Source: Agelaius tricolor
Lineage: Eukaryota; Chordata; Aves; Passeriformes; Icteridae
Assembly (NCBI GenBank): GCA_023055355.1
Contig: JALJCS010000037.1
Coordinates: forward strand, 5,828,001-5,892,000
Length of the DNA stretch: 64,000 nt
Direction: 5' to 3'
This document shows positions 12,719 through 25,179 of this stretch, piece by piece; positions within the stretch are counted from its first letter, which is position 1, and each line of letters begins with the position of its first letter. Below the pieces are notes generated by a model that saw only the letters and a list, made by a program, of their open reading frames with translations, had not been told where the DNA came from and searched no databases. The translations under genes were made by a program, and so were the position numbers.

Positions 12719-13247
12719 TGCTGAAACCGGGAGGGGCATCGTTTTTTCCTTATCTCCTTATCTCTTAACGGGGCCATCCATGTCTTGCCACATGATTCAG
12801 AGATGACTCCCTCCAGGAGCCATTTCTGTTTAAAGGCTAATCAAGGAACCACCGCATGACTCAGAACAATTTGAGCCCATTGCAAGATGCTCTGCCCAGG
12901 GGGCAGGAGCTAAGCATCCCCAGCTGGATATAATCTGAGTTTTGGGACACCACAAGCAGTCTTTCCACTGGCTTCCTAGAGGAACGGCCACCCTCACCCA
13001 CTGGTCTTCAGAGGACAAGAGCTACCAGATGGTTTCTACAGGATCACCACTTCAACAAGGCCATTTCATCCGGACTGCTGCCACCACCCTAACTAGCAGG
13101 GTGACAGGTTGTATTCTGTCCGTGGTTTTTCTTTTGTATTATTGCATGTATTTGGTTTTTCCCCTTTTCCTAATAAATTGTATTTCTGACTTGGAGTCTT
13201 GCTGCCATGCTGGATTTCTTCAGACTGACTAGCTCCTGACACCAACA
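12719..13247 (+). mobile_element. Probable solo LTR (TGCTGAAACC type)
   Basis: The sequence opens TGCTGAAACCGGGAGGGGC. It has a TATA-like GGATATAATC near 12924-12933 and a polyadenylation signal AATAAA at 13172-13177, followed by TTGTATTTCTGACTTGGAG. This is the usual LTR order of promoter, R and U5. I placed the end at ACCAACA by the TG...CA rule, but no clear target-site duplication was found, so the right boundary is soft. Confidence 0.5.
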
Positions 13248-14311
13248 GCCAGAGTGGGCTGCCCCCAGAAAGCTGTCAAATCCAGGGTGCAGCTGTAGGG
13301 CACAGCTGCTCTATGGCACAGGTGGACTGCATTGGGGATAGGACTGCGCCGAGGGCGGGGACAAGGAACAGGGAGAGGTCTTCTGCATGTTTTCCAAAGG
13401 AGTTTCTTCCCTGGAGGGTCAGGGACACAAAGACACTGACCCAAATGCATACATCAACTTAGAAATGGGGAGAGGTCCCAGAGGAGGATACAATCTTGAA
13501 CACACTGGGAGCAACTGGGGGTGGACCACAAGGCGGGGAATACAATGTTTAAACCAATAGGGGACTACAGGGGAGGAGAATAACTTAAACAAACCAATGG
13601 GGTTTTGAAGAGTATAAAATTGATAGGGAAGTTTCTAGAGAAAGGGGCAGGCTTGGGGAGGGATTGACATTCAGTGGGAGGAGGAAAAGGGAAGAAAAGG
13701 GCAGGTCTTTGGGGAGATGGACAACTAGGGCAAAAACTAACAACATGGGGGGGAAAGGAACAATCCCTTAATAATAAAATATGCTCCAACAGCACAAAAC
13801 AGGAAGTATTATCAAACTGACTACTCAAACTGCATTACAATCAAAAACACGCACTGCAACAGCGACAGCATCTCTTGCTGGTTTTGCTTTCAAACCAGAA
13901 GAGGTGCCAACCAGAAAATTAGCAAACTTAAAAGTTAACTGGCCGCAGTTTTGATTTCCTTCTTAAATATATTACTGCTTGTCTAATTGGCTTAGCAGCA
14001 TGTCTGTTCTTAGTGCCAAGCAGGGATTCACTTTGCCAGGCATGGAGGAAGCTTCTAGGAGCTTTTCACAAAAGATTCACTTCTGTGGCTGGCTTCTTCC
14101 CTCCCCACCAAAAACCAAGCCATGCAAAACCAACACCTTAACTAATCCCTAGTACTTAGTACGCATCCAATAATTCCTTTTAAACTATACTTTACATTTT
14201 TTACCAAATGCCCTGAAAAGAAATGGATGCATAATATTGATCAAAATAGTTCCAGTTCAATAGAAATACTGGGTCATGCAACTCTGGTTTACATCACTAT
14301 TTTTTGTACAA
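13248..14311. other. G/A-rich then AT-rich spacer, unassigned
   Basis: 13250-13800 is purine-rich on the + strand with several GGGG runs and could be eroded ERV internal sequence beside the LTR, but no retroviral domain is readable. 13800-14311 is AT-rich without features. Confidence 0.35.
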
Positions 14312-14751
14312 TCAACAGGAGCTTTTTTCGCCTCTAAAGAAATGTTTCCCGATGGTTTGGATCAGAAGATCCAGTATTGCCATTGTGAGATTTTTGTTTT
14401 GAAGGCCATAGGCTGTGCTCAGTGTTTTGGGTATATTCTTTGTTGTGCCTTGCATATATTTTGGATAGAAAGCCAGTAGAGATGATGTCCTTGCTGCAGT
14501 AGCCATGCTAAATAAGGCAGAGCGTCTGGCTGATGTACTGGAGCTGTAGACTATCCACCAGTCGCCCAGGGCGGTGAGGATCTCTAAAGGAATATAATAG
14601 TGGCTATGCTCTGGAAGTTTTACAGAGAGAAAGAGCCTCATAGCTCTAATGATGTGTCTCCTGGAGTTCTGAAGAATATGTTGTAAAGAAGAAGGCTGCT
14701 GTCTTTCGCAACAATCTTCCGTGCATTCAAGAGGATAATTTAACTTCTTGT
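14312..14751 (-). CDS. Candidate terminal exon of an unidentified gene
   Basis: On the minus strand a strong acceptor (CTAATATTTCTTTCATTCTCAG) precedes an open frame of about 146 codons running to a TGA at 14312-14314. The exon would begin at 14751 with a split codon. The start of the product includes KKLNYPLECTEDCCERQQ and then SLQHILQNSRRHIIRAMRLF, which is more protein-like than the neighbouring random frames. I do not recognise the family. No upstream minus-strand exon was found nearby. It could also be a chance open frame beside a chance acceptor, and the second half (from about residue 75) looks less protein-like than the first. Confidence 0.3.
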
Positions 14752-15786
14752 CTGAGAATGAAAGAAATATTAGTAGTAATGAGTTCTTTTTTCTCTGTCG
14801 GTGCATCACTGATTGAGTTTGGGTAGGTTACATTTTATTTCTTTTTTTTCTTTAAATATTACATCGTAAGGTGTTCCAAATTCCCAAATTCTGCTTCACT
14901 TTATTTTGTAGGCCAGACTGGTTCATCTTCTCTCGGCTCTATTATTGCAGACCATATCTGAATGAATTTTTTTTTGTTTTTCATTTTGAACATTATTAGA
15001 TTTAAACTGTATGAACAGAACACTTTATTTATCATCATTTTACCAGTTTGGAAGGAAATAGAGAATTTTTAAGAAAATGACGCAACTCCACTTGTGGTTT
15101 TCAATGGAAGAGAAGAATAACAATGTCCTACATTCGCAGCATTGTTTGCAGTCATATTGCAGCTAGTTTCCAGCAACTTAGGTCAGGTTCTGGAAGCAGG
15201 CACCCATGATAGTATAGAAGTCTAAGCAGTTTCATTTTGGCGGCTTTTCTTGAACAATAGCTAATATGTCTCAACGTTGTGCTGAATCTTGTTGTACAGA
15301 CTCTTCTTTTGAGGTCTGAACTCCTTGCTGGACTACTGTATCTCAGAATCAGCTACAGTAAACCTGTGTTTCCTTATAGCTTTAAGAATTTGGTTCTAAT
15401 CTATAAAAGCAAGAAAAGGTTGCCATATTAATACAAGAGAAAGAAAGTGTTAGGAAAGCAGTTAATGGCATGGGGGTTTTTCCTACAAATTGGAGCAGAG
15501 ATTTAGTTGTTTGATGGGGTTTTTTTTTGCTTCTCAATGGAATTTTAGAAGTGGTTGGGAAAGAAAGTGTGGATTTTTCAGGTTTGCCTTGAAAGAAGAA
15601 TAACAGGGGAAACTGTTGAAAAGAATTAATCCAGAACTCTATGCCTTTCATACAGAGTTTCAGAAGTGAAAAGCAGGAAGAGACAGTCCAGACAAGATGA
15701 TTGAATAGAATGAATTCAAAATAGCTTTCTTTTCCCTCTGAATTCCAGCTCTAAACCTTATTAATATTAAGGTATTAATAGGAAAT
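14752..15786. other. No recognisable gene or repeat
   Basis: AT-rich sequence upstream of a solo LTR. Small open frames lack support. Confidence 0.4.
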
Positions 15787-15791
15787 ACATC

Positions 15792-16391
15792 TGTCCTAGG
15801 GTGACGTTATGATGCATGTATCCCCATTCACGTGTTCTGTGAATGTTGGATATTATGTTCTGTACCTTTAAGACTGGCTCTGAAGAGGGAATGTTTTGTT
15901 TTGGTTTTCTTATCAGCCTGGCGGGACACAGAGACTGCAGCTTTTGCTTTTGCTGCTTTTGCTTTTCGCTTTGCTCTCTCTCACTCTTGCTTGCTTCGCT
16001 TCTGCTTGCTTTTGCTCATTAGCTAGTTTAGCTAAACTGTCCAAATTTCTTCCTGGACCACTTCTCCTTTCCTTTTACTGACCATTTTGAACCTGCTCCG
16101 GACTGGGACCTGGGAAACACCGAGAGTTTGCACCTTGTGGCCTGCAGCAGCTGGCCCAGCGCCGGAGGGACTGAGAAGAGAGTGAGCACCCCCCCAAGAG
16201 AGACTTTCTGAATTTGTCATCTTTTTCAGAGCGGTGTCATCCGGAATTGTTCCTTTTGCGTGCTGGGGGGTGCTGTGCCTATTAAATAAACAGGTTCGTT
16301 CCACTTCTCTCTGAGGAATCCTTCCCGAACCAGTTGCGGGGAGGGGCCCTAATTTGGAAATTCTCCTCCAAATTTGCCCTAAACCAGGACA
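15792..16391 (+). mobile_element. Solo LTR, TGTCCTAGG family (600 bp, intact ends)
   Basis: It runs from TGTCCTAGGGTGACGTTATG to CCCTAAACCAGGACA with a perfect 5-bp target-site duplication ACATC (15787-15791 and 16392-16396). It contains a CTTTTGC/CTTTTGCT-rich stretch and the signal AATAAA near 16284 followed by CAGGTTCGTTCCACTTC. Homologous copies lie at 1702 (and 58888), at 46954-47624 on the minus strand and at 55784. No internal sequence is attached. This is the cleanest reference copy of the family in the window. Confidence 0.92.
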
Positions 16392-16396
16392 ACATC

Positions 16397-18037
16397 GCAA
16401 TCTCTAAGATTTAAAAATGGATGATGAAGTTTTATATCCAGTAAAGTGTAAGGCTTCACATTTTAATCTGATTTGCATTTTGGTGAAAGCCGGGCATCCT
16501 TTGCAATTTACCAGATAACAAGGGATTTAGAACAGTAAGTATGCAAGTAATCTTTTGGACCCTTCATCTCCCTTCTTATGACAATGAATACATTTATTAA
16601 GCTTGTTGTCCTGGCATGTTTTTATTCCATCAGGGGATTTGATCATACAAATGTCTAGTCATTCTTTCCTTGTTTTCAACCACTCTAAGAGCATTAATCA
16701 GAACTATTCAGTAGTTCTTGATCTGCAACAGTGACGAGCACTAGACTGGTAAGAGTCAGTGGGCATCAGCAGATCCCCTATGACAGCACATGGCAGGCTG
16801 TTCTGGCAGGACTGATGTTTGAGGGGCTCGAATTCTGTGAAATAGAACATTCAAGGGATGGGAAACATGGAAACAGATTCTGAGCTTTCAACCCACCACA
16901 TGAGCAAGTAATAAGGCAGGTAATTTTCTGTGGAAATTTCTTTAGCCCCAGTGTTGTGGATGATGATTACTCTTCCTACCTCCTTTGGCCAGCTACCAGC
17001 TTTCCCCTCCATTACTCTGCTTCTGGACAGAAAACCAGAAGAAGGGATTTTTGACCAAAACACCTATCAGGACCTTAGAGTGTTTTTTGCTCCAAAATGT
17101 TTCAAGGCAGATAGGGAAACAATTCCATTTTCGAGAGTGTGTTGAGAAGACAAGGTTGAAAGTTAAAAACCATGGGTTCTGTTTCTATATAGGTTACTGA
17201 TTGTGCTTATTATCTTAGTCATGTAATATATATATATATATTTGGTAGGGTTTGTTATTTTTTATTTTTCTTGGGGTTTTTTTCCTTTTTTTTTTTTTTT
17301 GATGCATCCTTGAGATAAAAGGCCAAAAGTACAGAAAAGTTCTGTACGGTTAAAATACTTTTGAGATGCCTCATGCTGAAAAACTTGTAGCTACTGCTAA
17401 GGCCCATTGGCCAATTCCTGCTTCATTTCTGAGAAGCTATAAAATTCCCATCTGTATTTTAGTTCTAACAATTTGTTGTTATGGTGGAGATGCAACTTAA
17501 GAACAACCATTTTTGAATCTGTAGGGATGTATTTACCACCATTTTATAGCTGCCTTTTCAGTTTCTGAGCCACTATTGAAAAAAAGGAGAAGTATCTACA
17601 CTGTTTTCAACCTGTAGACCATCCACTACTGTCCACATGCTCAGATTCAAAGGCAAACAAGCCTGTCTGGCCTCATTGGGAGGAATTATTTGCATTCAAA
17701 AGACTAGACTAGTATTTGATTGCCACCAGCAGAGTCCATTGGGCAGCTCCTGTCATCTGCATTTCAATATTTAATCCTCCTCTATGTTTACTGTGCAAAG
17801 CTCTTTCAGAATGATGGTGTGCCCACTGTCTCACCAGCTGTGACGTTTGCAGCGAGTCTCCCACGGAAAGGAGCTGTAAAAAAGGCAAGCCAGGGCAGTG
17901 ATTTCTGTTGCTCAATACCCACAAATCAAAGCTATTTAGTCTAATTTAAGGCTGAAAAAGAATTCAAAATGCCTTCAAAGGATTCAAAAAATCATCAGAC
18001 AATACTGCAGTTCAGTATTCAGGACAAGAGCATATCC
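16397..18037. other. No recognisable gene; (TA)n and T tracts
   Basis: Unique-looking sequence with a short (TA)n run at about 17226-17241 and a T tract at about 17284-17300. The phrase CTTGTTGTCCTGGCA at about 16604 recurs at about 20686, where it opens a degenerate repeat unit. No gene is supported. Confidence 0.4.
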
Positions 18038-18042
18038 CACAG

Positions 18043-19245
18043 TGTGGTGGTTTGACAGGAAATGTGTTTTCTGGGATGCTGTGGTGAGGCCAATAAATGT
18101 TCAGATTTTAATATTGGCACCTAATGTGGCCATTGGGACATTGGATGTGCCTCTGAGAAAACAGGGTTAAAAGCAGGGCTCTCCCCTGGGAGGCTCTCTT
18201 GGGTTCCGGTCAGGGAAAGGTTCAGATCTCCCCTGCCTGGCTGCGGGCTGGGCGGGGCAGGGGAAGCCCCCCGGCTGGGTGAGGTAGGCTGGGTCCCTGG
18301 CCAGAAGGGAGGTGAAGGCCCCTGCAGGATGGAAGGGTGGAGGAGCACTGAGAGGCATCGGGCAGCCATCCCCACCCCGCCCCAGGAGAGATAGAGAGAG
18401 AGCTGGTGCCTGTTCTTGGCCGGGCGAGAAGGAGAAGAGGGGAGTGCAAGAAGGTGCCTGGCAGGGCAGCCATGGGAGTTCTGGACAGACAGAGCCTCAG
18501 ATTTTTAACCCTTTTCTTGGATGATGGAAAAATGCTAATCCTCCTGGAGTTGAATGAGAAGAGAGATATAGAGGAGATACGAGGAAATGGGCCACGAGAG
18601 AAATAGAGAAGAACGCAGGTGGAAGAGATGATGGAGTAGCTTATGCTGGACTCTTTGTGTGTAGCCATGGACAGAGCCATGTTTCCTTGTGATACAGGGA
18701 CTGCATTCTAGGGGGAGGCAATGCCTCAGGACCAAGAGGGTTCGGTGTGGGTACCCCTCGGCCCCAGGGGGTGAAAAATATGGGGGGGACAGATGTCCCA
18801 AAGTTGAGACTGTGCCTTTTTGCAGTGGGACGAAGCATCCTTAAAAGTCGACCCTAGAAGCAGCTCTGGTCTGTGTTCAGTGGTGAGAGCAGTGGACATG
18901 AAAGGAAGAGGTCACCATTGGCACAAGAAGGACTCCTTCTCCTCTTGATGAACTGAGGATTGAGTATTCTGAAGGGTGGTGCTGGACCGAGAGTCGATGA
19001 TTTGGGGGATGTATTGTATTGGGAATTTGGGGAGGAGGAGGAGGAGATGTATTTGTGAAGTTTTCATTTTCCTTGTGTGTTTCTTTTTTTTTTTTTTTCC
19101 TTTCCCTTGTAGTTTAGTTAATAATTATTTTTTTTTCCTAAGTGGGAGCCTGCTTTGCTTATTCCTGGTCACATCTCCCAGCAGAAACCAGGGAGAGAGT
19201 ATACTCATGGGGGCACTGGCATTGTCCCAGTGTCAAGCCATGACA
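18043..19245 (+). mobile_element. Solo LTR, ERV-L-like TGTGGTGG type (1.2 kb)
   Basis: It starts TGTGGTGGTTTGACAGG and ends CAAGCCATGACA, an imperfect inverted pairing of termini typical of bird class III LTRs. It is flanked by a perfect 5-bp duplication CACAG (18038-18042 and 19246-19250). The interior is G-rich, with a TTAAAA promoter-like motif near 18841. It inserted into a CR1: the CR1 sequence ACAGGCTGAGAGAATGAGGG resumes directly at the right junction. Open frames inside are not retroviral genes. Confidence 0.85.
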
Positions 19246-19630
19246 CACAGGCTGAGAGAATGAGGGCTGTTTAGCCTGGTGAAGAGAAGGTTGCATGGAG
19301 ACCTCACAACACCTTCCAATATCTGAAGGGAAGCAGGAGAGGGACTCTTCATTAGCAACTCTGGAGGCAGGACAATGGGCAATGGCTTCAAAATGAAAGA
19401 GGGCAGGTTGAAATTAGATACTCGGAAGAAATTCTTCCCTGTGAGGGTGGTGAAGCACTGGCACAGAGAGCCTGGAGAAGTTATGGACACCCCAACCTGG
19501 TGTTCAAGGCCAGGCTGGATGGGGCTCTGAGCAACCTGAGCAAGTAAAAGGTGTCCCCGCCCATGTCAGAGAACTAGATGGCCTTTAAGGTCTTTGTCTA
19601 CCCCGGCCATTCTATGATCCTGTGATTCTG
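19246..19630 (+). mobile_element. CR1 LINE 3' end with terminal repeats
   Basis: Clear CR1 sense strand: GGCTGAGAGAATGAGGGCTG, TTTAGCCTGGTGAAGAGAAG, GAAGAAATTCTTCCCTGTGA and GGCTGGATGGGGCTCTGAGC. It ends with the short terminal repeats (ATTCTATGATCCTGTGATTC). It is 5'-truncated near or within the adjacent LTR insertion site. Confidence 0.9.
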
Positions 19631-20669
19631 CTGTGGTAGCGTTCAGGATGGAGCGTGTTCTGCATGTTGGCCATTTCCAATACACCATTGGTTCCAGGTG
19701 CCTTACACGAGCTTGCTCCCTGAAAATTCTGTCAGAATGAAGAACATCTCTCTATATATTAGACACATAATAAATGAAGAAATGGGTTTGCACATTTGTC
19801 CACTAAGTTGTGGATGAGATTGCTGTGAAGTTTCATTTGGTTTTCTTGTTTGCTCATGAGGCCGACGGTCCTCGTGTCAGCTGCCTCAAAGGCAGCATTT
19901 GGCTCCTCCGCCTCCCTTCTCCCTCCTGCCTCTTTCAATTTCTTTCCCTTGACAATTTAATGTCGTTTTCCCTTTCATACCTGAAAATCCCTGCATGCTT
20001 CTGGGCTTTCTCCCTTTTCATACAGATCTTCTTCCACCCTTGACAATCCATACTTTTCATACCATAAGGGCCTGCCCTTCAGGCATAAAAGACTTTGATT
20101 CCTTATTATATCTATGGGAATTTAATTAATAGCTTCATGCCTTTTCATAGAAAGAGTAGGGAATTGATAGCTTGTTCCCTGAAGTACAGAAGGAAGAGAA
20201 TGAAACATGAATCATGTGGAGTGGAAAAGTTGCTATCTATTTTCTTCCAAGAACTACCCCAAAAGATGCAGGGGGTGATGAAGCCTGGCTAGATGAGTTT
20301 CCCTTCTAATGGAAGGAAACAACCACGCCACTTCATACAAGTCAGTCCTATAGAAGAGAGAAATTCACTTCTGGGAACATTGCAGGATTTGAATGCAGAG
20401 TCACACTCATCTTTTGTTGCTTTGTTGTCTGCTTGGCATGGAACACGCTGCTTTGAAGAGGGAAGTGACTAACAGACAGTCCACTTTACAAACACATATG
20501 CTTCCCTCTTCTTCTGAGACCTCGGCACAGAGCCCTCTTTGGCATGGTACTTCAAGGTAAGAAGGAGCGGGCAGAGGGCACTGGGAACAGACAGCAGTTT
20601 GCAGGTTGTATAGGAAAGAGGACTGCCCCTTGAATGTGGTGCAAATACAAACTTCCACCAGTTTCAGGG
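19631..20669. other. No recognisable gene or repeat
   Basis: Mixed-composition sequence. Small open frames lack support. Confidence 0.4.
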
Positions 20670-21830
20670 GTACACTTCAGCCAAGCTTGTTGTCCTGGCA
20701 CATTTTTTCTCTGTGAAACGCTTTGCGGTATGATCTGGACGACAAGAGACGCAGAATACGGGGCTACGTAGTGCTGAGAAGGTAAGTGCCTGGCCCCAGG
20801 GTCTTTTGGCAGAAGCAGTGCACTAGAGCCGTTGGCTGCTGCCACAATGATCTGTGTGAGAAACAGATGCCTAATCCCCTCCGGGAGAGTAAAAGCAGGA
20901 TTGGTTACAAGAGTCGCAGAGCACTGGGCTGGTGGCTGCCCCATACCAGCTGTAAAAGGAGCATGACTCCTACTGGCCTACCAACCAAACTCATGGTGGC
21001 AGTGGTAAGGATTAAAGTTCAGTGAGAGCTATTTGTGCTGCTACCTATGGCCCTTCTGTGGAAACAAATGTGCCTACCTTTAGGTTCCGAGATCCAGAGA
21101 ACACAATGGTAGTTGCAGCGGAAAAGGGAAGGACAGAGCGCACTGGTGAGCTTGATGTGGCTTACACAGGGCAGGCAGAAGGTGCAGCCCAAGTCTCGCT
21201 TTTATTTCTAGAGCCTTTTTCTACGCAAACAGCTGCTGGATGTTTGCAACAAAGATGTGAGTGTGAAAAAGTGAGGGCAGGTCTATGTGGGAAAGAAGAT
21301 ACAAAGCATTGTGCGCAGTTTAAAAGCTCTTTAGAAAAAAAAGGAGTTACTTTGAGAACATCTTCTGTCTTGACACTTCCACCTGTGCGATCTTTAGCTG
21401 CTTTGGACATGGCCACAATGAAAGAATGTGAAAATATTTGCGCTGCCAATGTCAGGTTGCACAGGAAAGAGGGTAGGTTGGCAAATGCCTTCTGTCCTGG
21501 CACATCTGTCAGTCAGAAGTGCAGCTGAAAACGCTTGGCTGTAGCGATAGTCTCTGTCACTTTGAGAGAATGTGCTGATGCACGTATATATATCATTGAG
21601 AAAGTACGTGAGAATCGCTAGTATGTTTCGTTTGGTTGACAGACTGCAAAGGGACCGTTATGGCCAGCACTGCCTTTTTGTTGTAGGACTTTTTCTTTGA
21701 GAGCAGCCGCTGGACATTTTGAAGCGGTTTGGGATCTTCAAGCGTTCGAGTGCAAGATGGTACCTAGATCTTGAGGGAAAGTGCATATCTCCAGGAAGCT
21801 GAATGCAGTTCAGTGGGTGCAAGTTACATG
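20670..21830 (+). repeat. Degenerate ~300-400 bp repeat family, left block
   Basis: Units recur around the phrases CTGTCCTGGCACA, GAGAA..AGTGAGAATC.C.GTA.GTTT, GGCCAG..CTG..TTTTTG and GCTGCTGGATG/CCGCTGGACA. They occur at about 20686, 21190, 21490 and 21640, and again in the right block at 25180-25770. Units are heavily diverged, so the exact period cannot be measured by eye. A 168-codon open frame at 21022-21528 crosses units and has no recognisable domain, so I do not call it a gene. Confidence 0.55.
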
Positions 21831-22239
21831 TTGAGCAGCTGATGGCCCAGAAAACTTTCTAAAATGAAGAGGCCATGCTGCAATTGCCTTTTATTTTGAA
21901 GCTTCTAAACTGTGCAGCCAACAATGAAATGATGCTTTGTAGAGAGCTTTTTGGATAATTGGTTAGCTGAGAAAGGACATTTCGATGTGATACCGATGGC
22001 TAAGGATAGGGGATACAAGCTGGGAACTAAGCAACCAGTGTCCAATCACTGACAAAGGTCACAGTGACCTTCTCTGAAACGGGAAGACGGGGGAGAAAAT
22101 CGCTTGCCAGAAAATGTAGATATCTTAGGTAGAGAAGCTGGAAGAATGCAAACATAGAAGCAAAATAATTATTAGAAGGTAGAAGTAGGTGTGGTTGATC
22201 CAAGTGTGCTTTAACCAATAATGAACTCAGCTTTTGCAA
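21831..22239. other. Possible U3 of a partial LTR; otherwise nothing
   Basis: It lies upstream of an LTR-like TATA/AATAAA pair. The left edge of that LTR could not be found, so part of this stretch may be its U3. Confidence 0.3.
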
Positions 22240-22349
22240 TATGTATAAGCTTCATTAACACCAATATAAATATGTGTGAGTTTTCAATAAACTTCGGGAT
22301 TTGCCATTCACGCATATGGTGTGTCGCATTTCTCCCACCGTTCACGACA
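22240..22349 (+). mobile_element. 3' part of an LTR (TATA, AATAAA, U5)
   Basis: TATAAA at 22265-22270 is followed only ~16 bases later by AATAAA at 22286-22291, and then by a ~58-base U5-like segment ending ACGACA at 22349. The very short TATA-to-polyA distance resembles alpharetrovirus-type LTRs. No matching left edge, target-site duplication or primer-binding site was identified, so this remains partial. Confidence 0.4.
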
Positions 22350-23739
22350 ATTCTTCTTCCTTCTGGGCTACATGCAGGATCCCATTCTGTCAGTACCCGA
22401 GAGCCAGGATCCACAGCGGAGCTCTTGTCCCTCCACTGCTCCCACACGAACGGGGCTGGGCTAGAAAAGTGCTTGTCTTTTTCCTGGGCACTGTCAGCGC
22501 TCTTCTAAATAACCACACCACAGCATTGTCAACTCACAAAACCAGGACACGCACCGAGCCCAGCTCACAACTACCCCCAGGACCCAGCCAAGTCAGAAAC
22601 ATCCCTGCTCTCCAATCAACTGTGTCAGGACAAAAAGATGTCACTGATCTTCCCCTTCCAAGTGGATACTCTTCTTTGCCCCACACTCAAAGGCCGACAC
22701 CAGATCTTCTGCCCTAACAAACTTTTTCTCTCTCACAGAGCCTGGTAACAAACTTGAAAATGTTGGCCGAGCTCGCAAAACTGTTGGTGGAGAAAGCTCT
22801 TTGCTGCCTACAATTTCAATTGCACCCATCAAACTATAAACGTGCACCCTGCTATCGCCACTTTCCTTCTCAGCTCTAGGTACCACGGTAAGCCTTCAAT
22901 CTCTCAGAGTCAGGATCCAAATGGGATGGCACCAGGGACTGCTCACACAGTCCCTAAAGCTACAAGGGACAAAAACCTGTCCTGCAGAGGCCTGGCCTGG
23001 CCTCTGCATTGCCACTGACAGTTCAACAACTCGAACCCAGAGAACTGCCTATTGGGAAAAGCCTTTCAATTCACTGAGACCACCCAAAGTGGCCACCCAA
23101 ACTTTGCCAAAGGGAGGAGGAACTAGAAGCCCATCTCAAAAGAAATGGCATCCCCTCCTCCAAAATCCAAAGCATCCAGGGCCTGATCCTCTACAAAGGT
23201 GTCAGACCACTGTTATTGGGCATTACCCGTGCGGGGCACTAGCTAGGCTGCACACCAAGACCCAGCGCAGCTCTTTACCTTGTCCAAAAGAAGTGTGCTG
23301 GCAGAATTTCAAGAAGGCTGCCTTGAGAAAGTGGAAAACACATACCAAATGGATTCTTGCAGGAAGGAGACTGCCTTCCAAAGATGGATACCGACTCCAT
23401 GATTGTACAAATTGAGTCAGGGCTTCCAAACCAAATATGCCAGCATAGAAAGTTGCTGCCGCCCTTAAGCTGCACGACACAGCTTCTTATCTGCACCTCC
23501 AACACTGGGGCTAAGTTCTTTCCTTCCCGTGAGAAAGCATTGCTGTTCTCCTTCAGGAACTTACCGAGCAAAAGTTGCATACCACGTCCGGTACTGACTC
23601 TGTCCAACAATGGCTCCTACACAGAAAGGACCAGGACAGAAATGTCTTGCTGTACTATACCTTCCCACGATACCTTATCATCAGCCCTACCAACATTGCC
23701 ACCATATCTTTTACTTCCCAAGCAAGGAAAGGCACTCCA
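22350..23739. other. Unassigned sequence
   Basis: C-rich on the + strand with several open frames of 60-180 codons. None shows a recognisable domain, splice context or start. It might be eroded ERV internal or satellite-like DNA, but nothing proves either. Confidence 0.3.
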
Positions 23740-24960
23740 AGTCACTTGGCTTTGCCTTGCCTCCAGTACCATGTCTAGTTTTCCTAGCCTACCCTACCCT
23801 AGCTTTGCTTGCTTGCCTATGTCTGCCTTGCCTAGCCCTTCCAATAACTTCCTGGCTTTGCTTTGCCTTGTCTACCCCTCTTTGCCTTGCCTTCCATGCA
23901 GGTAAGGCAATGCAAAGCAAGTGTAGGCAATTGTAGGCAAGTCAAGGGACAGGTTGGCAAGACTGAAGCCGTGAGGGGAAAGCAAATGGAGTGGTAGGTG
24001 AGACAAGTGCCAGAAGTTAGAGGCAAGGCTGGGCATAGGAGGTAATGGTAACCGGAAGGGCTAGGCAAGGCCAAGCCCTGTAGGAAAACTGCAGGCAGGT
24101 CAAATGTGAGGCATGGGTATGCAAGGGAATGCAAAGCAATGGAGAATGAGCAGGGCATGGCAAGGAAACTGGTTGGTTGCCCAATGCAAGGCAAGAGGCA
24201 GGTCCGTTCAAAGATTGCTGGTACACAAAAGCGGCCCGGACGGACCGCTCTGTCCAGCCTTGATCTTGCATGGGTCATGTCTAATCTGCACCTAAGACAC
24301 TTGGGTTGCCTGCTTTCCTTTGTATGCAAAAGAACTGTCATTCTGCCCCTGAAGCCCAAGGGTGAAAGATGAACTTTGTGTCCAAAATTCAAGACATGGA
24401 AGCATAGATGTCAGAAGAAAGCTGTCAGGACAGATAGGTGTGCTTGCACGTGGCCTCCTCCAGGCTTCTTCTCACAAGCTCCTGAAATGCTGGGCCTTGA
24501 GAAAAAATAGCCAGTGGAAGCCTGGAGAATCCTAGGAGAAGCAGGCAGGGCAATGCATGTTGAAGAGATTCCACAAAAAGAGAGGTGGTGAATTCCAGGT
24601 GGGGGACTGGTGAGCAAGGTAATGCAAGGCAAGGAAGGGGTTCAAGGACAAGGCCAGACAAGTGGTGGCTTTGCCAGGCAACACAAAAGAGAGGGAGACA
24701 AGGCAATAAGAGTCCGAGAAGGAGAAGGAAATGAAAGATTGGAGCTGGACAAATGGGAAGGAAAAGAAGGATAGGTGAGCAAGTCAATACAAGGCACTGG
24801 GTTGCTATGAAGGGCAAGGGAAGGACATGCATGGGTCAGGAAGGCAAGGGAAAAGAAAGGAATTGTCAGCAATGACAAGGAAATGCAAGATTGGGTAGGA
24901 AAGGCAAGGCAATGTGGGGGAGGGATAGGCAACACAATGGGTATCTTAACAGGAAATGTC
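23740..24960. repeat. GGCAAG-type degenerate minisatellite with strand switch
   Basis: From about 23740 to 23897 the + strand is full of TTGCCT/CTTGCC words (for example TTGCCTTGCCTTCC). From about 23900 to 24960 it is full of the complementary words (AAGGCAATGCAAAGCAAG, GGCAAGGCAA). The words are irregularly spaced and mixed with other purine-rich sequence. The block therefore has an inverted organisation about a centre near 23898. Long open frames on the minus strand here are low-complexity products rich in Leu, Pro, Cys and Ser, and I do not call them genes. Confidence 0.7.
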
Positions 24961-25027
24961 CATGCACAGCAAGGCCGAAGAAGAAGTGGTAGAGAGGTCA
25001 AGGTGGGAAATAGGTGAGTGTGTGCAG

Positions 25028-25064
25028 CTAAGAAAGAAAGAAAGAAAGTGCGTAGCTCTCGTGT

Positions 25065-25104
<40 letters not shown>
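25028..25104. repeat. (AAAG)n and (TG)n microsatellites
   Basis: A short AAAG/GAAA run near 25031-25048 is followed by an uninterrupted TG run from about 25067 to 25102. Confidence 0.95.
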
Positions 25105-25105
<1 letters not shown>

Positions 25106-25179
25106 GTTTGCAGGATGTAAAGCAAAGAAAGGTGTCTCTTGATTGTGGAGTGAATGGATGTTTTTGAACGTAAGTGGCA

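Noticed and set aside
16930..17200. Overlapping 70-codon frames on both strands
   Set aside because: No homology, splice signal or coding character beyond chance.
21022..21528. 168-codon + strand frame
   Set aside because: It spans units of a degenerate repeat family, with no recognisable domain or splice context.
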